From Prevotella sp. (lineage in GTDB: Bacteria; Bacteroidota; Bacteroidia; Bacteroidales; Bacteroidaceae): a stretch of 64,000 nt of DNA. Below are positions 17,807-24,481 of this stretch, piece by piece; positions within the stretch are counted from its first letter, which is position 1, and the number at the start of each line of letters is the position of its first letter. The stretch is from NCBI GenBank assembly GCA_015060535.1, contig SUYH01000006.1:1-64000 (forward strand), written 5' to 3'. Both the position numbers and the translations under genes were made by a program. The notes beneath the pieces were generated by a model. The model did not search any database, was not told the origin of the DNA, and saw only the letters and a list, made by a program, of their open reading frames with translations.

Positions 17807-18625
17807 ATGAAAATCGTTATTGGAATAGACGTGGGCATATCGACCACAAAGATTGTTGGACTACGCGACGGACGAGTGCTCTCGCCCATCCGTATTACGG
17901 CTGCCGACCAGGTGACATCGCTCTATGGCGCCTTTGGTAAGTATCTGCACGACAACAAGATATCGCTTGCCGACGTCGAGCAGGTGATGCTGACGGGTGT
18001 GGGTGCCGGCTATATCGACGAGCCCGTATACGGCATACCCACCCGGAAGGTCGACGAGTTCATTGCCGACGGATTGGGTGCTCGTTTTGAGAGCGGACTT
18101 GACAAGGCTATTGTGGTGTCGATGGGTACGGGTACCAGTTTTGTACAGTGCGATGGCGACGACATCCGCCACATCGGAGGTCTGGGCATTGGCGGCGGAA
18201 CGCTGCAAGGGCTGGCTCGCGTCATGCTGAACACTCGCGACTGGAAGCAGATTCAGAGCCTGGCCATGAAGGGCGACATCCGCAACATCAACCTGCTCAT
18301 TGGTGACATCTCCACGCATCCACTGCCCGGTCTGCCCGTCGAGGCTACCGCTTCGCTGTTCTCAAAGGCACAATATAATGCCAGTCAGGAAGACTTGGCT
18401 TTGGGCATTATCGTCATGGTGCTACAAAGCATCGGCTCAGCAGCCATCTTGGCAGCTCTCAATTCTGGCATCAAAGACTTTGTGTTGATAGGTAATCTGA
18501 CGCTGGTACCGCAATGCAAGGAGATATACCCCATGTTGGAAAAACTCTATGGCGTACATTTCCACATTCCGAAATACTCAGAGTTCTGCACAGCCATTGG
18601 AGCAGCACTGAATTATAAAAGGTGA
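17807..18625 (+). CDS. coaW: type II pantothenate kinase
   Basis: It starts CoA synthesis by phosphorylating pantothenate. It has the actin-like ATPase fold: phosphate-1 motif IGIDVGISTTKIVGL at the N-terminus, GTGTSFV and GGLGIGGGTL in the middle, and the C-terminal VLIGNLTLVP segment. At 272 aa it matches the family. I choose the ATG at 17807 (MKIVIGID) over the GTG two codons upstream because the shorter start places the first strand as in relatives. It is convergent with the MgtC-like gene, with a shared hairpin. Confidence 0.88.
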   Translation: MKIVIGIDVGISTTKIVGLRDGRVLSPIRITAADQVTSLYGAFGKYLHDNKISLADVEQVMLTGVGAGYIDEPVYGIPTRKVDEFIADGLGARFESGLDKAIVVSMGTGTSFVQCDGDDIRHIGGLGIGGGTLQGLARVMLNTRDWKQIQSLAMKGDIRNINLLIGDISTHPLPGLPVEATASLFSKAQYNASQEDLALGIIVMVLQSIGSAAILAALNSGIKDFVLIGNLTLVPQCKEIYPMLEKLYGVHFHIPKYSEFCTAIGAALNYKR

Positions 18626-18646
18626 GGATTTTTATTCCTCACCTTT
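18618..18646. terminator. bidirectional terminator between coaW and the MgtC-like gene
   Basis: An 11-bp stem AAAGGTGAGGA/TCCTCACCTTT. The last codons of both convergent genes lie in or beside the stem. Confidence 0.8.
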
Positions 18647-19096
18647 CTTTTGCTTTGCATGTTTGTCGAACTTATGCAGGAAGTAGTTGAAGGCTTCCAA
18701 GCCCACCAGCACCAATAGCGAACTGGCTATGGCCAGCTTATACATACCTCCTCCGCAGGCCAAACCAATAGCGGCAACAACCCATACGCCAGCAGCGGTA
18801 GTCAGTCCGCTGACCACATTATCCTGCTTGCGGAAGATGATAGTACCCGCACCAATGAAACCGATACCACTCACCACCTGTGCGGCAATGCGGCTGACGT
18901 CCCAGCGTGATGTCATCCCGTCCATCGGGACATCGCTGAAGCCATAGGCCGACACAATCATGAACAATGCCGAACCCAAGGCAACAAGGAAATGGGTGCG
19001 GAAGCCAGCCTCCTTGGCGCGATATTCACGCTCCAGTCCGATGATGCCACCCAGGATGGCAGCTACTAATATTCGCAATATTAATTCGTTCTCCAT
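18632..19096 (-). CDS. MgtC/SapB family membrane protein (154 aa)
   Basis: Four to five hydrophobic segments with the signatures GGIIGLEREYRAKEAGFRTH and GIGFIGAGTII place it in the MgtC/SapB family. The short form lacks the C-terminal ACT-like domain of Salmonella MgtC. The role of short members is unclear: magnesium homeostasis or F1Fo-ATPase modulation in relatives. I take the ATG giving MENELILRIL. The upstream Met at 19141 would precede the promoter box at 19112-19119. Confidence 0.85.
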   Translation of the reverse strand: MENELILRILVAAILGGIIGLEREYRAKEAGFRTHFLVALGSALFMIVSAYGFSDVPMDGMTSRWDVSRIAAQVVSGIGFIGAGTIIFRKQDNVVSGLTTAAGVWVVAAIGLACGGGMYKLAIASSLLVLVGLEAFNYFLHKFDKHAKQKKGEE

Positions 19097-19111
19097 ATAC
19101 TTTCGTTTTTG

Positions 19112-19119
19112 CAAAGGTA
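19112..19119 (-). promoter_or_regulatory. -7 box of the MgtC-like gene
   Basis: TACCTTTG on the minus strand, 15 bp before the chosen ATG. It decides the start. Confidence 0.65.
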
Positions 19120-19260
19120 CGAATAAACGAGCAAAAAGCAAAAGGAAAACAAGTTTTTCTTTTCTTTTTCGAGCATAAGTACCTTAGAACGTAGTTCAGA
19201 GGTACGATTAAGTGAGCAGAAAACCAAATAAAATTTGAGTTTTCTCGTTTCGAAATATCA

Positions 19261-19292
19261 CGGACACAGCGGGACAGACCCGCTGTGTTCAC
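19261..19292. repeat. 32-bp palindromic repeat, copy 1
   Basis: Contains ACACAGCGGG, a 5-nt loop, then CCCGCTGTGT. It is identical over 32 bp to 20493-20524. A half copy of the AAAGCTCGCA hairpin follows at 19292-19312. Confidence 0.85.
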
Positions 19293-19356
19293 AGGGATGC
19301 GAGCTTTATTTGTCAGTTGTTATGATATGTGACCGCTGAAGGCGATAATCCATAAC

Positions 19357-19752
19357 TTAGATGAGGTTAATAAAGTCTGCCGGAGCAATCACATATGGTG
19401 ACGTGGGGTAATGTTTCAAATTGCCTGTCACAAGAAATGAATCCTCCTGGCTTAGCGATACTTCATAAAACACGCGATCATCCTCGTCTGGCATCGACTC
19501 TGCAAAATCGACTCTCGATGACTCTATGCCGTTCTCGATAATAAAAGAAATCAGCGCATCTGCCGTTTCCTTAAGAATCGGAAACTTCGCACGATGCAGC
19601 ACATCCTCATACTCGGCGATGATGTCAGCGTCGTACAACGGGACAAACTCTTGCTCCAGCAATAGCCTCACCACTTTGGCTGTGGCTGCTTCTGGGTCGT
19701 GCGTAATCAATGCCGACACCAGCACATTGGTATCTATTACTGCGTAAATCAT
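19357..19752 (-). CDS. PIN-domain toxin (COG1569-like)
   Basis: This 131-aa PIN nuclease carries the acidic residues of the active site: Asp7 in AVIDTNVLVSAL, Glu in IIAEYEDVL, and Asp in PDEDDRVFYE. It is the toxin half of a two-gene operon whose antitoxin gene overlaps by 4 bp just upstream. It probably cleaves RNA when released. All catalytic residues appear intact, so it is likely active. PIN toxins are usually paired with VapB- or Phd-type antitoxins; the RelB/DinJ partner here is less usual. Confidence 0.85.
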   Translation of the reverse strand: MIYAVIDTNVLVSALITHDPEAATAKVVRLLLEQEFVPLYDADIIAEYEDVLHRAKFPILKETADALISFIIENGIESSRVDFAESMPDEDDRVFYEVSLSQEDSFLVTGNLKHYPTSPYVIAPADFINLI

Positions 19753-20090
19753 ACCGTCTGCTTCTTTTTGCGACGCATTCCCGACGTTCCGTCGCCTACC
19801 TGTTGCCTTTCTTCCCTTGCGGCACGAATCTCCGCATTGATTTCGTCCAGTGTCATCTCTGGCTCCTGACTGGCCTCTGCAGCCTTACGTTGCTGCATAA
19901 ACAAGTCAAGCGCACTGGGCTGGGCCATCCTTGCCCCCCTGATGGTAAACGGGATGCTGCGACTTCTGATGACTGCCTTCACGAAGATGTTGAATGCCGT
20001 GTTAGCACTCATACCAAATTGCTCGCAGAGTTCATCGAACTGCGACTTCATCTCCGAGTCTATCCTTACTGTTACTGCTGACTGTGCCAT
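19749..20090 (-). CDS. RelB/DinJ-family antitoxin
   Basis: The N-terminal ribbon-helix-helix (AVTVRIDSEMKSQFDELCEQFGMSANTAFNIFVKAVI) is characteristic of RelB/DinJ. At 113 aa it has a long C-terminal part of acidic then basic character (ending RRKKKQTV) that should wrap the PIN toxin. It is likely an autorepressor: a dyad TGGCATCATGCCA lies at 20120-20132, between promoter and ATG. Translation of the toxin is coupled by the ATGA-type overlap. Confidence 0.85.
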   Translation of the reverse strand: MAQSAVTVRIDSEMKSQFDELCEQFGMSANTAFNIFVKAVIRSRSIPFTIRGARMAQPSALDLFMQQRKAAEASQEPEMTLDEINAEIRAAREERQQVGDGTSGMRRKKKQTV

Positions 20091-20119
20091 AATTCAAACC
20101 TTTCTTTTTAATATAATGA

Positions 20120-20132
20120 TGGCATCATGCCA
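20120..20132. promoter_or_regulatory. operator-like dyad of the RelB-PIN operon
   Basis: Perfect dyad TGGCATCATGCCA, between the -7 box TATTTTTG (minus strand, 20145-20152) and the antitoxin start. Its position suits autoregulation by the ribbon-helix-helix protein. Confidence 0.55.
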
Positions 20133-20144
20133 CCTATTCGACGG

Positions 20145-20152
20145 CAAAAATA
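20145..20152 (-). promoter_or_regulatory. -7 box of the RelB-PIN operon
   Basis: TATTTTTG on the minus strand. Confidence 0.55.
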
Positions 20153-20231
20153 CAAACTAATTTCGAAAGTTCCAAATTTTTAGCCTCTTTTTACGTTGTT
20201 TTCTTGAAAAAAGCATGTTCTACCCAAATTG

Positions 20232-20280
20232 TAGCCATACTCTAGCCTGCTTCTAAGCTGCTTCTAGCCTTACTCCTGCC
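20232..20280. repeat. 11-bp tandem array
   Basis: Units TAGCCATACTC, TAGCCTGCTTC, TAAGCTGCTTC and TAGCCTTACTC, then a degenerate one. The period is exactly 11 bp. Part of it recurs inverted at 20295-20320. Confidence 0.7.
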
Positions 20281-20329
20281 ATACTAATGAGTAAGCCTCG
20301 GAGCAGGCTAGGAGGAGCCTACACCTTGG

Positions 20330-20480
20330 TTAGTCCTTGCGAAGGAAGTCCTTCGCCATTTTTGCAAAGCGTTTCCAAGTATGTTTCAAGATGCCAGGAT
20401 CATTCCATACCCTATCGAAGTGGTGCAACGGAGCCTCTATCATCGACTCGCCACACACCAACATTCCTGCCTCATGATTT
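20330..20480 (-). pseudogene. possible 3' remnant of an unidentified gene
   Basis: The minus-strand frame ends with about 45 residues of protein-like composition (MIEAPLHHFDRVWNDPG, then KHTWKRFAKMAKDFLRKD) and breaks off upstream at the 32-bp palindrome. I cannot assign a family. It may be chance coding. Confidence 0.25.
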
Positions 20481-20492
20481 CTATTCCCACTC

Positions 20493-20524
20493 GGACACAG
20501 CGGGACAGACCCGCTGTGTTCACT
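20493..20524. repeat. 32-bp palindromic repeat, copy 2
   Basis: Identical over 32 bp to 19261-19292, same orientation. Confidence 0.85.
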
Positions 20525-20575
20525 AAAGATGATAAGGTATGAGTACATACCACTATGAAGAGTCCAATATTGAGT

Positions 20576-20633
20576 TGGCTCGAGCTAAATTGGGTATTGG
20601 CTCGAGCCAATTGATAATTTGGCTCGAGCCAGG
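20576..20633. repeat. three palindromes TTGGCTCGAGCCAA at 22-bp period
   Basis: Copies start at 20576, 20598 and 20620. The middle one is a perfect 14-bp palindrome; the others have one changed arm base. The 8-bp spacers differ. Confidence 0.85.
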
Positions 20634-21042
20634 TTTTTGCCCTGTCATTGTGTGACTTCAAAAAACGCTGAATTAATTCGATTAACCGAAGTGACAATGA
20701 AGTAAAGATTCCTTAGGGCGAAGCCTAGACCGGATGGAGTTAAGGCAATAACAACAAAACGCCCCAGAAATGGCAAATTGCAAAAGTTGCATTTTGGTTA
20801 AATCCATCAACAGACGTTTGCAGATTTTAACAGAAAAGTATTGACAGTGAACAAAGGGCTGAATTGGCGTTCAGCCCTTTATTGATGGGCCTTTGCGAAT
20901 GGTTGAGGCACGAAAGGGTAAAGAGGGGCTAAATCAAGGTTAATTCCCAGCTAACTCCCATTCAATACTATAGAATGTCTCACAAATTGGATTTTTTGTG
21001 ATTTAGTGAAGCAAATGTTTCCGTTTTTGAGTTTGGTCAAAT

Positions 21043-21066
21043 AAAGCTCGCAGGGATGCGAGCTTT
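21043..21066. repeat. AAAGCTCGCA hairpin, left of the HEPN-MNT locus
   Basis: AAAGCTCGCA, GGGA, TGCGAGCTTT. This is the exact reverse complement of 21724-21747 on the other side of the locus. Confidence 0.8.
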
Positions 21067-21067
21067 A

Positions 21068-21112
21068 CTGTTTTGCGACAAATGTCTGATAAATAGGCTG
21101 GGGCTGTCGCAA
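21068..21112. repeat. 26-bp intergenic element with inverted arms, copy 1
   Basis: The first 26 bp, starting CTGTTTTGCGACAAATG, are identical to 21903-21928. The arms TTGCGACA and TGTCGCAA can pair over 24 nt. A promoter box lies about 48 bp downstream. Confidence 0.7.
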
Positions 21113-21159
21113 GCCGAATAAAAGTTGTGCCAAAAATTGGAAGTTTCAGAAATAATGTA

Positions 21160-21167
21160 TATCTTTG
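21160..21167 (+). promoter_or_regulatory. -7 box of the HEPN-MNT operon
   Basis: TATCTTTG, 23 bp before the HEPN ATG. Confidence 0.6.
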
Positions 21168-21190
21168 CCACAAACATTATAGATTTCATT

Positions 21191-21410
21191 ATGACACAAC
21201 AGACTGATATTCGATGGATTCAACGCTATGCCAACTTCCACAAGGCTTGTAGAAGGCTCCTTGATAAGGAATACTTTAAGTCATGTATACGACGAGGCAG
21301 AAGTTATTCCTATCGTTAGGCTTATCTATAGCGACTATGCGCCTCTACTCAAGCAATTAGACAACACATTGGACGATTTGTCAAAAAATCAAGATTATCA
21401 ACAACAATGA
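21191..21410 (+). pseudogene. broken HEPN / nucleotidyltransferase substrate-binding protein (HI0074 type)
   Basis: The start MTQQTDIRWIQRYANFHKAC is a normal N-terminus for this family, but the frame ends after 43 codons. The expected C-terminus is in another frame: RNTLSHVYDEAEVIP then IYSDYAPLLKQLDNTL, ending in ATGA overlap with the MNT gene. About 65 residues of the middle are missing and the two parts are out of phase, so deletion plus frameshift inactivated the gene. The promoter in front is intact. The retained RN(x)SH(x)Y-like motif is the HEPN catalytic signature, so the lost function was probably an RNase toxin. Confidence 0.75.
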
Positions 21411-21712
21411 AGTTCGGACTCAGCGACACGGTAATAAAAGAGCTGCAAGATGTCTTCCGGCGTCATGCCAACATCAAGCGAGTGCTCATCTTCGGCTCCA
21501 GGTCGAAGGGCAACTATCGTAGTGGTTCCGATATTGACCTTGCGATAGTAGGCAATGACATCGACTATAATCAATTGCTCGACATTCATTGCGAGATAGA
21601 CGATCTTGAACTACTCTATTCTGTCGATCTCATTGACTACAAAAAGAAAGTCGGGACTCCCATAGGAGACCACATCGACAGAGTTGGCCAAGTTTTTTAC
21701 GAGGCTGCATAA
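21407..21712 (+). CDS. MNT-type nucleotidyltransferase, MntA-like antitoxin
   Basis: This 101-aa minimal nucleotidyltransferase carries the motif GSRSKGNYRSGSDIDLAIVG (the GSxxxG and DxD core) and a third acidic strand VDLID. In HEPN-MNT toxin-antitoxin systems this enzyme AMPylates the HEPN toxin at a Tyr. Here the catalytic motif is whole while the partner is broken, as expected if an antitoxin outlives its toxin. It overlaps the pseudogene by 4 bp and is followed by a strong hairpin. Confidence 0.85.
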   Translation: MKFGLSDTVIKELQDVFRRHANIKRVLIFGSRSKGNYRSGSDIDLAIVGNDIDYNQLLDIHCEIDDLELLYSVDLIDYKKKVGTPIGDHIDRVGQVFYEAA

Positions 21713-21721
21713 TATGAACAA

Positions 21722-21754
21722 ATAAAGCTCGCATCCCTGCGAGCTTTAATTTTT
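21722..21754 (+). terminator. terminator after the MNT gene
   Basis: AAAGCTCGCA, TCCC, TGCGAGCTTT, then T run. It is the same palindrome as at 21043-21066 in reverse. Confidence 0.85.
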
Positions 21755-21902
21755 GAAACCTATTACTAACCTAAAACAAAAGAAATGAAAAAACTACTAA
21801 CTTAGAAACTTTATGTCTGAATTCTGATGCAAAGATACGGGCTTTCAGGGCTAAAAACAAGAAAACGGGGAAAAGATTACGGAACTTGTTGCGACAGGAA
21901 AT

Positions 21903-21947
21903 CTGTTTTGCGACAAATGTCTGATAAAGGAACTCTGGTTGTCGCAA
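21903..21947. repeat. 26-bp intergenic element with inverted arms, copy 2
   Basis: Same 26 bp as 21068-21093, again with a TGTCGCAA arm downstream and a promoter box about 46 bp further on. Confidence 0.7.
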
Positions 21948-21993
21948 AACGATAGAAAATATCCAATTATTTGGTGATTTGAGAAATAATTCC

Positions 21994-22001
21994 TATCTTT
22001 G
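21994..22001 (+). promoter_or_regulatory. promoter of the tatA operon
   Basis: TATCTTTG with TTG 20 bp upstream (21971-21973), 36 bp before the tatA ATG. Confidence 0.7.
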
Positions 22002-22037
22002 CACACAAAGAAACAGACTTAAAACAAAAAGAGAAAG

Positions 22038-22226
22038 ATGTTTGGATTAGGAATGCAGGAGATTATCGTCATTGCACTGATTGTGCTGCTGCTGTTTGGT
22101 GGCAAGAAGATTCCCGAGCTCATGAACGGACTGGGTAAGGGTGTCAAGAGCTTCAAGGACGGCATGAAGGATGAAGGACCCTCCCCCGACCCCTCCAAAA
22201 GAGGGGAGAAAGACAATGAGCAATAA
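22038..22226 (+). CDS. tatA: Sec-independent translocase subunit TatA
   Basis: A 62-aa protein with one N-terminal transmembrane helix ([24 protein letters not shown]) and an amphipathic helix ([14 protein letters not shown]), the TatA/E pattern. It forms the pore oligomer for folded protein export. The C-terminal tail [11 protein letters not shown] is encoded by a GC-rich palindromic phrase like the guaA insert and is probably repeat-derived. The 3' end overlaps tatC by 11 bp. Confidence 0.95.
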   Translation: MFGLGMQEIIVIALIVLLLFGGKKIPELMNGLGKGVKSFKDGMKDEGPSPDPSKRGEKDNEQ

Positions 22227-22968
22227 GGAAATGACCTTCTGGGATCATTTGGATGCGTTGCGATCATCAGTCGTTCGCATCGTCGTGGCTATCGCAGTGT
22301 TTGCTGTGGCGGCTTTCTTCCTGAAGGAAGAGCTATTCAGCATAGTACTGGCCCCTCGCTCGAGCGACTTCATCACCTATAGGCTTCTGGGTGTAGAAGC
22401 TTTCCATATTCACTTAATGAACACCGGGCTGACGGAGCAGTTTATGATTCACATGCGGACGGCGATGTATGCCGGACTGCTGGTGGCTTCACCTTATATA
22501 TTATATGAGCTGTTCAGATTCGTCAGTCCAGGACTCTACCAGAACGAGCGTCGCTATGCGGTATGGATAGTGGGAGCGGCCTACGTGATGTTCATCATCG
22601 GGACATTGGTCAACTACCTGCTGGTATTCCCGCTGACGGTTCGCTTTCTGGGCACTTATCAGGTATCGCCCGATGTGGCGAACATGCTGACGTTGCAGTC
22701 GTACGTCGACACGCTGCTGGGCATGAGTCTGGTGATGGGCATCGTGTTTGAGTTGCCTGTAATATGTGGACTTTGGGGACGAATGGGACTCATCACAAAC
22801 CAGATGATGAGCACCTACAGGAGACACGCGGTGGTGGCGATTCTTATCGTGGCAGCCATCATTACACCAACGACGGATGTGTTTACGCTCTTCATCGTAG
22901 CGCTGCCCATCTACTTGCTGTACGAAATCAGCATCTGGATAGTAAAAATGACTAAACGGAACAAATAA
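22216..22968 (+). CDS. tatC: Sec-independent translocase subunit TatC
   Basis: TatC is the receptor for twin-arginine signals. Six transmembrane segments lie in 250 aa, with the conserved N-terminal [16 protein letters not shown] and the loop [13 protein letters not shown] with its key Pro and Glu. I take [12 protein letters not shown] as the start; the longer frame through the tatA tail gives repeat-derived residues only. No TatB gene is nearby, as usual in Bacteroidota. The two cargo-type genes that follow share the operon. Confidence 0.96.
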   Translation: MSNKEMTFWDHLDALRSSVVRIVVAIAVFAVAAFFLKEELFSIVLAPRSSDFITYRLLGVEAFHIHLMNTGLTEQFMIHMRTAMYAGLLVASPYILYELFRFVSPGLYQNERRYAVWIVGAAYVMFIIGTLVNYLLVFPLTVRFLGTYQVSPDVANMLTLQSYVDTLLGMSLVMGIVFELPVICGLWGRMGLITNQMMSTYRRHAVVAILIVAAIITPTTDVFTLFIVALPIYLLYEISIWIVKMTKRNK

Positions 22969-22975
22969 ATACTTT

Positions 22976-24454
22976 ATGTTAAGGAAAATACGAATAACAC
23001 TGGCCACCCTGATGATGATCGGCATCACGTGGCTCTTTGTCGACTTCACGGGTACAGCCCATCACCTGGTGGGAGGACTGGCGAAGTTGCAGTTCTTAGA
23101 GGCCGTGCTGGCGCTCAACTTCATCGTCATCGCCTTCCTTCTGGTGTTGACGCTGGCGTGCGGACGCATCTATTGCAGCATTATCTGTCCGCTGGGTATC
23201 ATGCAGGACATCTTCGGATGGCTGGGCAAGAAGGCGAAAAAGAATCGCTACACCTATTCGAAAGCCATCTCATGGCTCCGTTATGGTGTGTTGGTGATTT
23301 TCATCGTGGCGCTGGTAGCAGGTGCAGGTACTATCGTACAACTGCTGGCCCCCTACTCTGCCTTCGGACGCATTGCCACCAATCTGTTGCAACCCGTCTA
23401 TCAGGCAGGCAACAACGTGCTGGCCTCGATAGCCGAGCAGTACGACAGCTACGCTTTCTATCAGTCAGAAATCTGGCTTCGTTCCGTAGTATCAATCATT
23501 ATTGCCGGAGTAACGTTCGTTACTCTCGGAGTATTGGCATGGCGCAACGGACGAACCTACTGCAACACCATCTGTCCTGTTGGCACAGTACTCTCTTTTT
23601 TCAGCCGCTTCTCTTTCCTGAAGATTCACTTCGATGTGGAGAAGTGCAAGAACTGCTCGCTCTGTACCAAGAACTGCAAGGCCTCGTGTATCGACTATAA
23701 GACACATACCGTCGATGCCTCGCGCTGTGTGGTCTGCGGCGATTGTATCAGCGTCTGCAAGCATGGGGCGCTGAAATATTCTATGAAAGCCGGAGACGCC
23801 GTAGACGCCGGAAAGTCCGAAACCGACCCCAGTAAGCGTAGCTTCCTCCTGGCTTCAACCCTGCTGGCTACCACCGCCCTAGCCCAGCAGAAAGACAAGA
23901 TGATGGATGGCGGACTGGCTGAGATTCAGGACAAGGTGGCTCCCACGCGCCAAACCCCGCTGACGCCTCCAGGTTCATTGTCTGCTCAGAATATGGCCCT
24001 GCGCTGTACGGGCTGTCAGCTCTGCATCTCAGAGTGTCCCAACCAGGTGTTACGCCCCTCTGACGACCTGATGCACCTGATGCAACCTGTGATGTCGTAC
24101 GAGCGAGGCTACTGCCGGCCGGAATGTAATCGCTGTTCGGAGGTTTGCCCTGCTGGTGCCATCAAACCTATACAAAAAGAGGAAAAGGCTTCGACGCAGA
24201 TTGGCCATGCCGTCTGGATCAAGAAGAACTGTATACCACTGACGGATGGTGTGGAGTGTGGAAACTGTGCGCGCCATTGTCCCACAGGAGCCATTGAGAT
24301 GGTACCCTCTGACCCCGACGATGATGAGAGTCCCTATGTTCCCGCTGTTAACGAGGCTCGCTGCATAGGCTGTGGTGCCTGCGAGAATCTGTGTCCTGCC
24401 CGCCCATTCTCAGCGATATATGTTGAAGGTCACGAAGTTCATAAAGAGATTTAA
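22976..24454 (+). CDS. NapH/NapG-like membrane polyferredoxin with internal Tat-like signal
   Basis: Residues 1-210 are NapH-like: hydrophobic helices with CGRIYCSIICPLG and CNTICPVG on the cytoplasmic side. A ferredoxin domain with two 4Fe-4S motifs spans 224-262 (CKNCSLC, CVVCGDC). Residues 282-304 read DPSKRSFLLASTLLATTALA, a Tat-like signal with Lys-Arg. After it comes a NapG-like domain (PPGSL, CTGCQLCISECP, CNRCSEVCP, CGNCARHCP, CIGCGACENLCP), expected in the periplasm. So one chain combines NapH and NapG. It probably moves quinol or cytoplasmic electrons outward. It lies 7 bp after tatC and next to a periplasmic Fe-S reductase, the likely partner. No napA is nearby. Confidence 0.8.
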   Translation: MLRKIRITLATLMMIGITWLFVDFTGTAHHLVGGLAKLQFLEAVLALNFIVIAFLLVLTLACGRIYCSIICPLGIMQDIFGWLGKKAKKNRYTYSKAISWLRYGVLVIFIVALVAGAGTIVQLLAPYSAFGRIATNLLQPVYQAGNNVLASIAEQYDSYAFYQSEIWLRSVVSIIIAGVTFVTLGVLAWRNGRTYCNTICPVGTVLSFFSRFSFLKIHFDVEKCKNCSLCTKNCKASCIDYKTHTVDASRCVVCGDCISVCKHGALKYSMKAGDAVDAGKSETDPSKRSFLLASTLLATTALAQQKDKMMDGGLAEIQDKVAPTRQTPLTPPGSLSAQNMALRCTGCQLCISECPNQVLRPSDDLMHLMQPVMSYERGYCRPECNRCSEVCPAGAIKPIQKEEKASTQIGHAVWIKKNCIPLTDGVECGNCARHCPTGAIEMVPSDPDDDESPYVPAVNEARCIGCGACENLCPARPFSAIYVEGHEVHKEI

Positions 24455-24481
24455 GCAATTGATAATTGATAATTGATAATG
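24455..24481 (+). repeat. AATTGAT heptamers before the aldo/keto reductase
   Basis: Three 7-bp units fill the 24-bp gap between the polyferredoxin stop and the reductase start. Confidence 0.75.

Larger units (their letters stand above)
20091..21190. other. 1.1-kb repeat-rich region without an intact gene
   Basis: The region holds the TA promoter and operator, an 11-bp array (20232-20280), a possible gene remnant (20330-20480), the second 32-bp palindrome (20493-20524), a 22-bp palindromic array (20576-20633), an AAAGCTCGCA hairpin (21043-21066), a 26-bp element with inverted arms (21068-21112) and the HEPN promoter. Between 20640 and 21040 I see no gene. Confidence 0.7.
21713..22037. other. 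gap between the MNT gene and tatA
   Basis: Contains the terminator, the second 26-bp element (21903-21947, plus an extra TTGCGACA at 21889-21896) and the tat promoter. I see no gene. Confidence 0.75.

Noticed and set aside
20440..20697. 85-codon minus-strand ORF
   Set aside because: It reads through the 32-bp palindrome and the 22-bp array, with no protein-like motif; chance frame.
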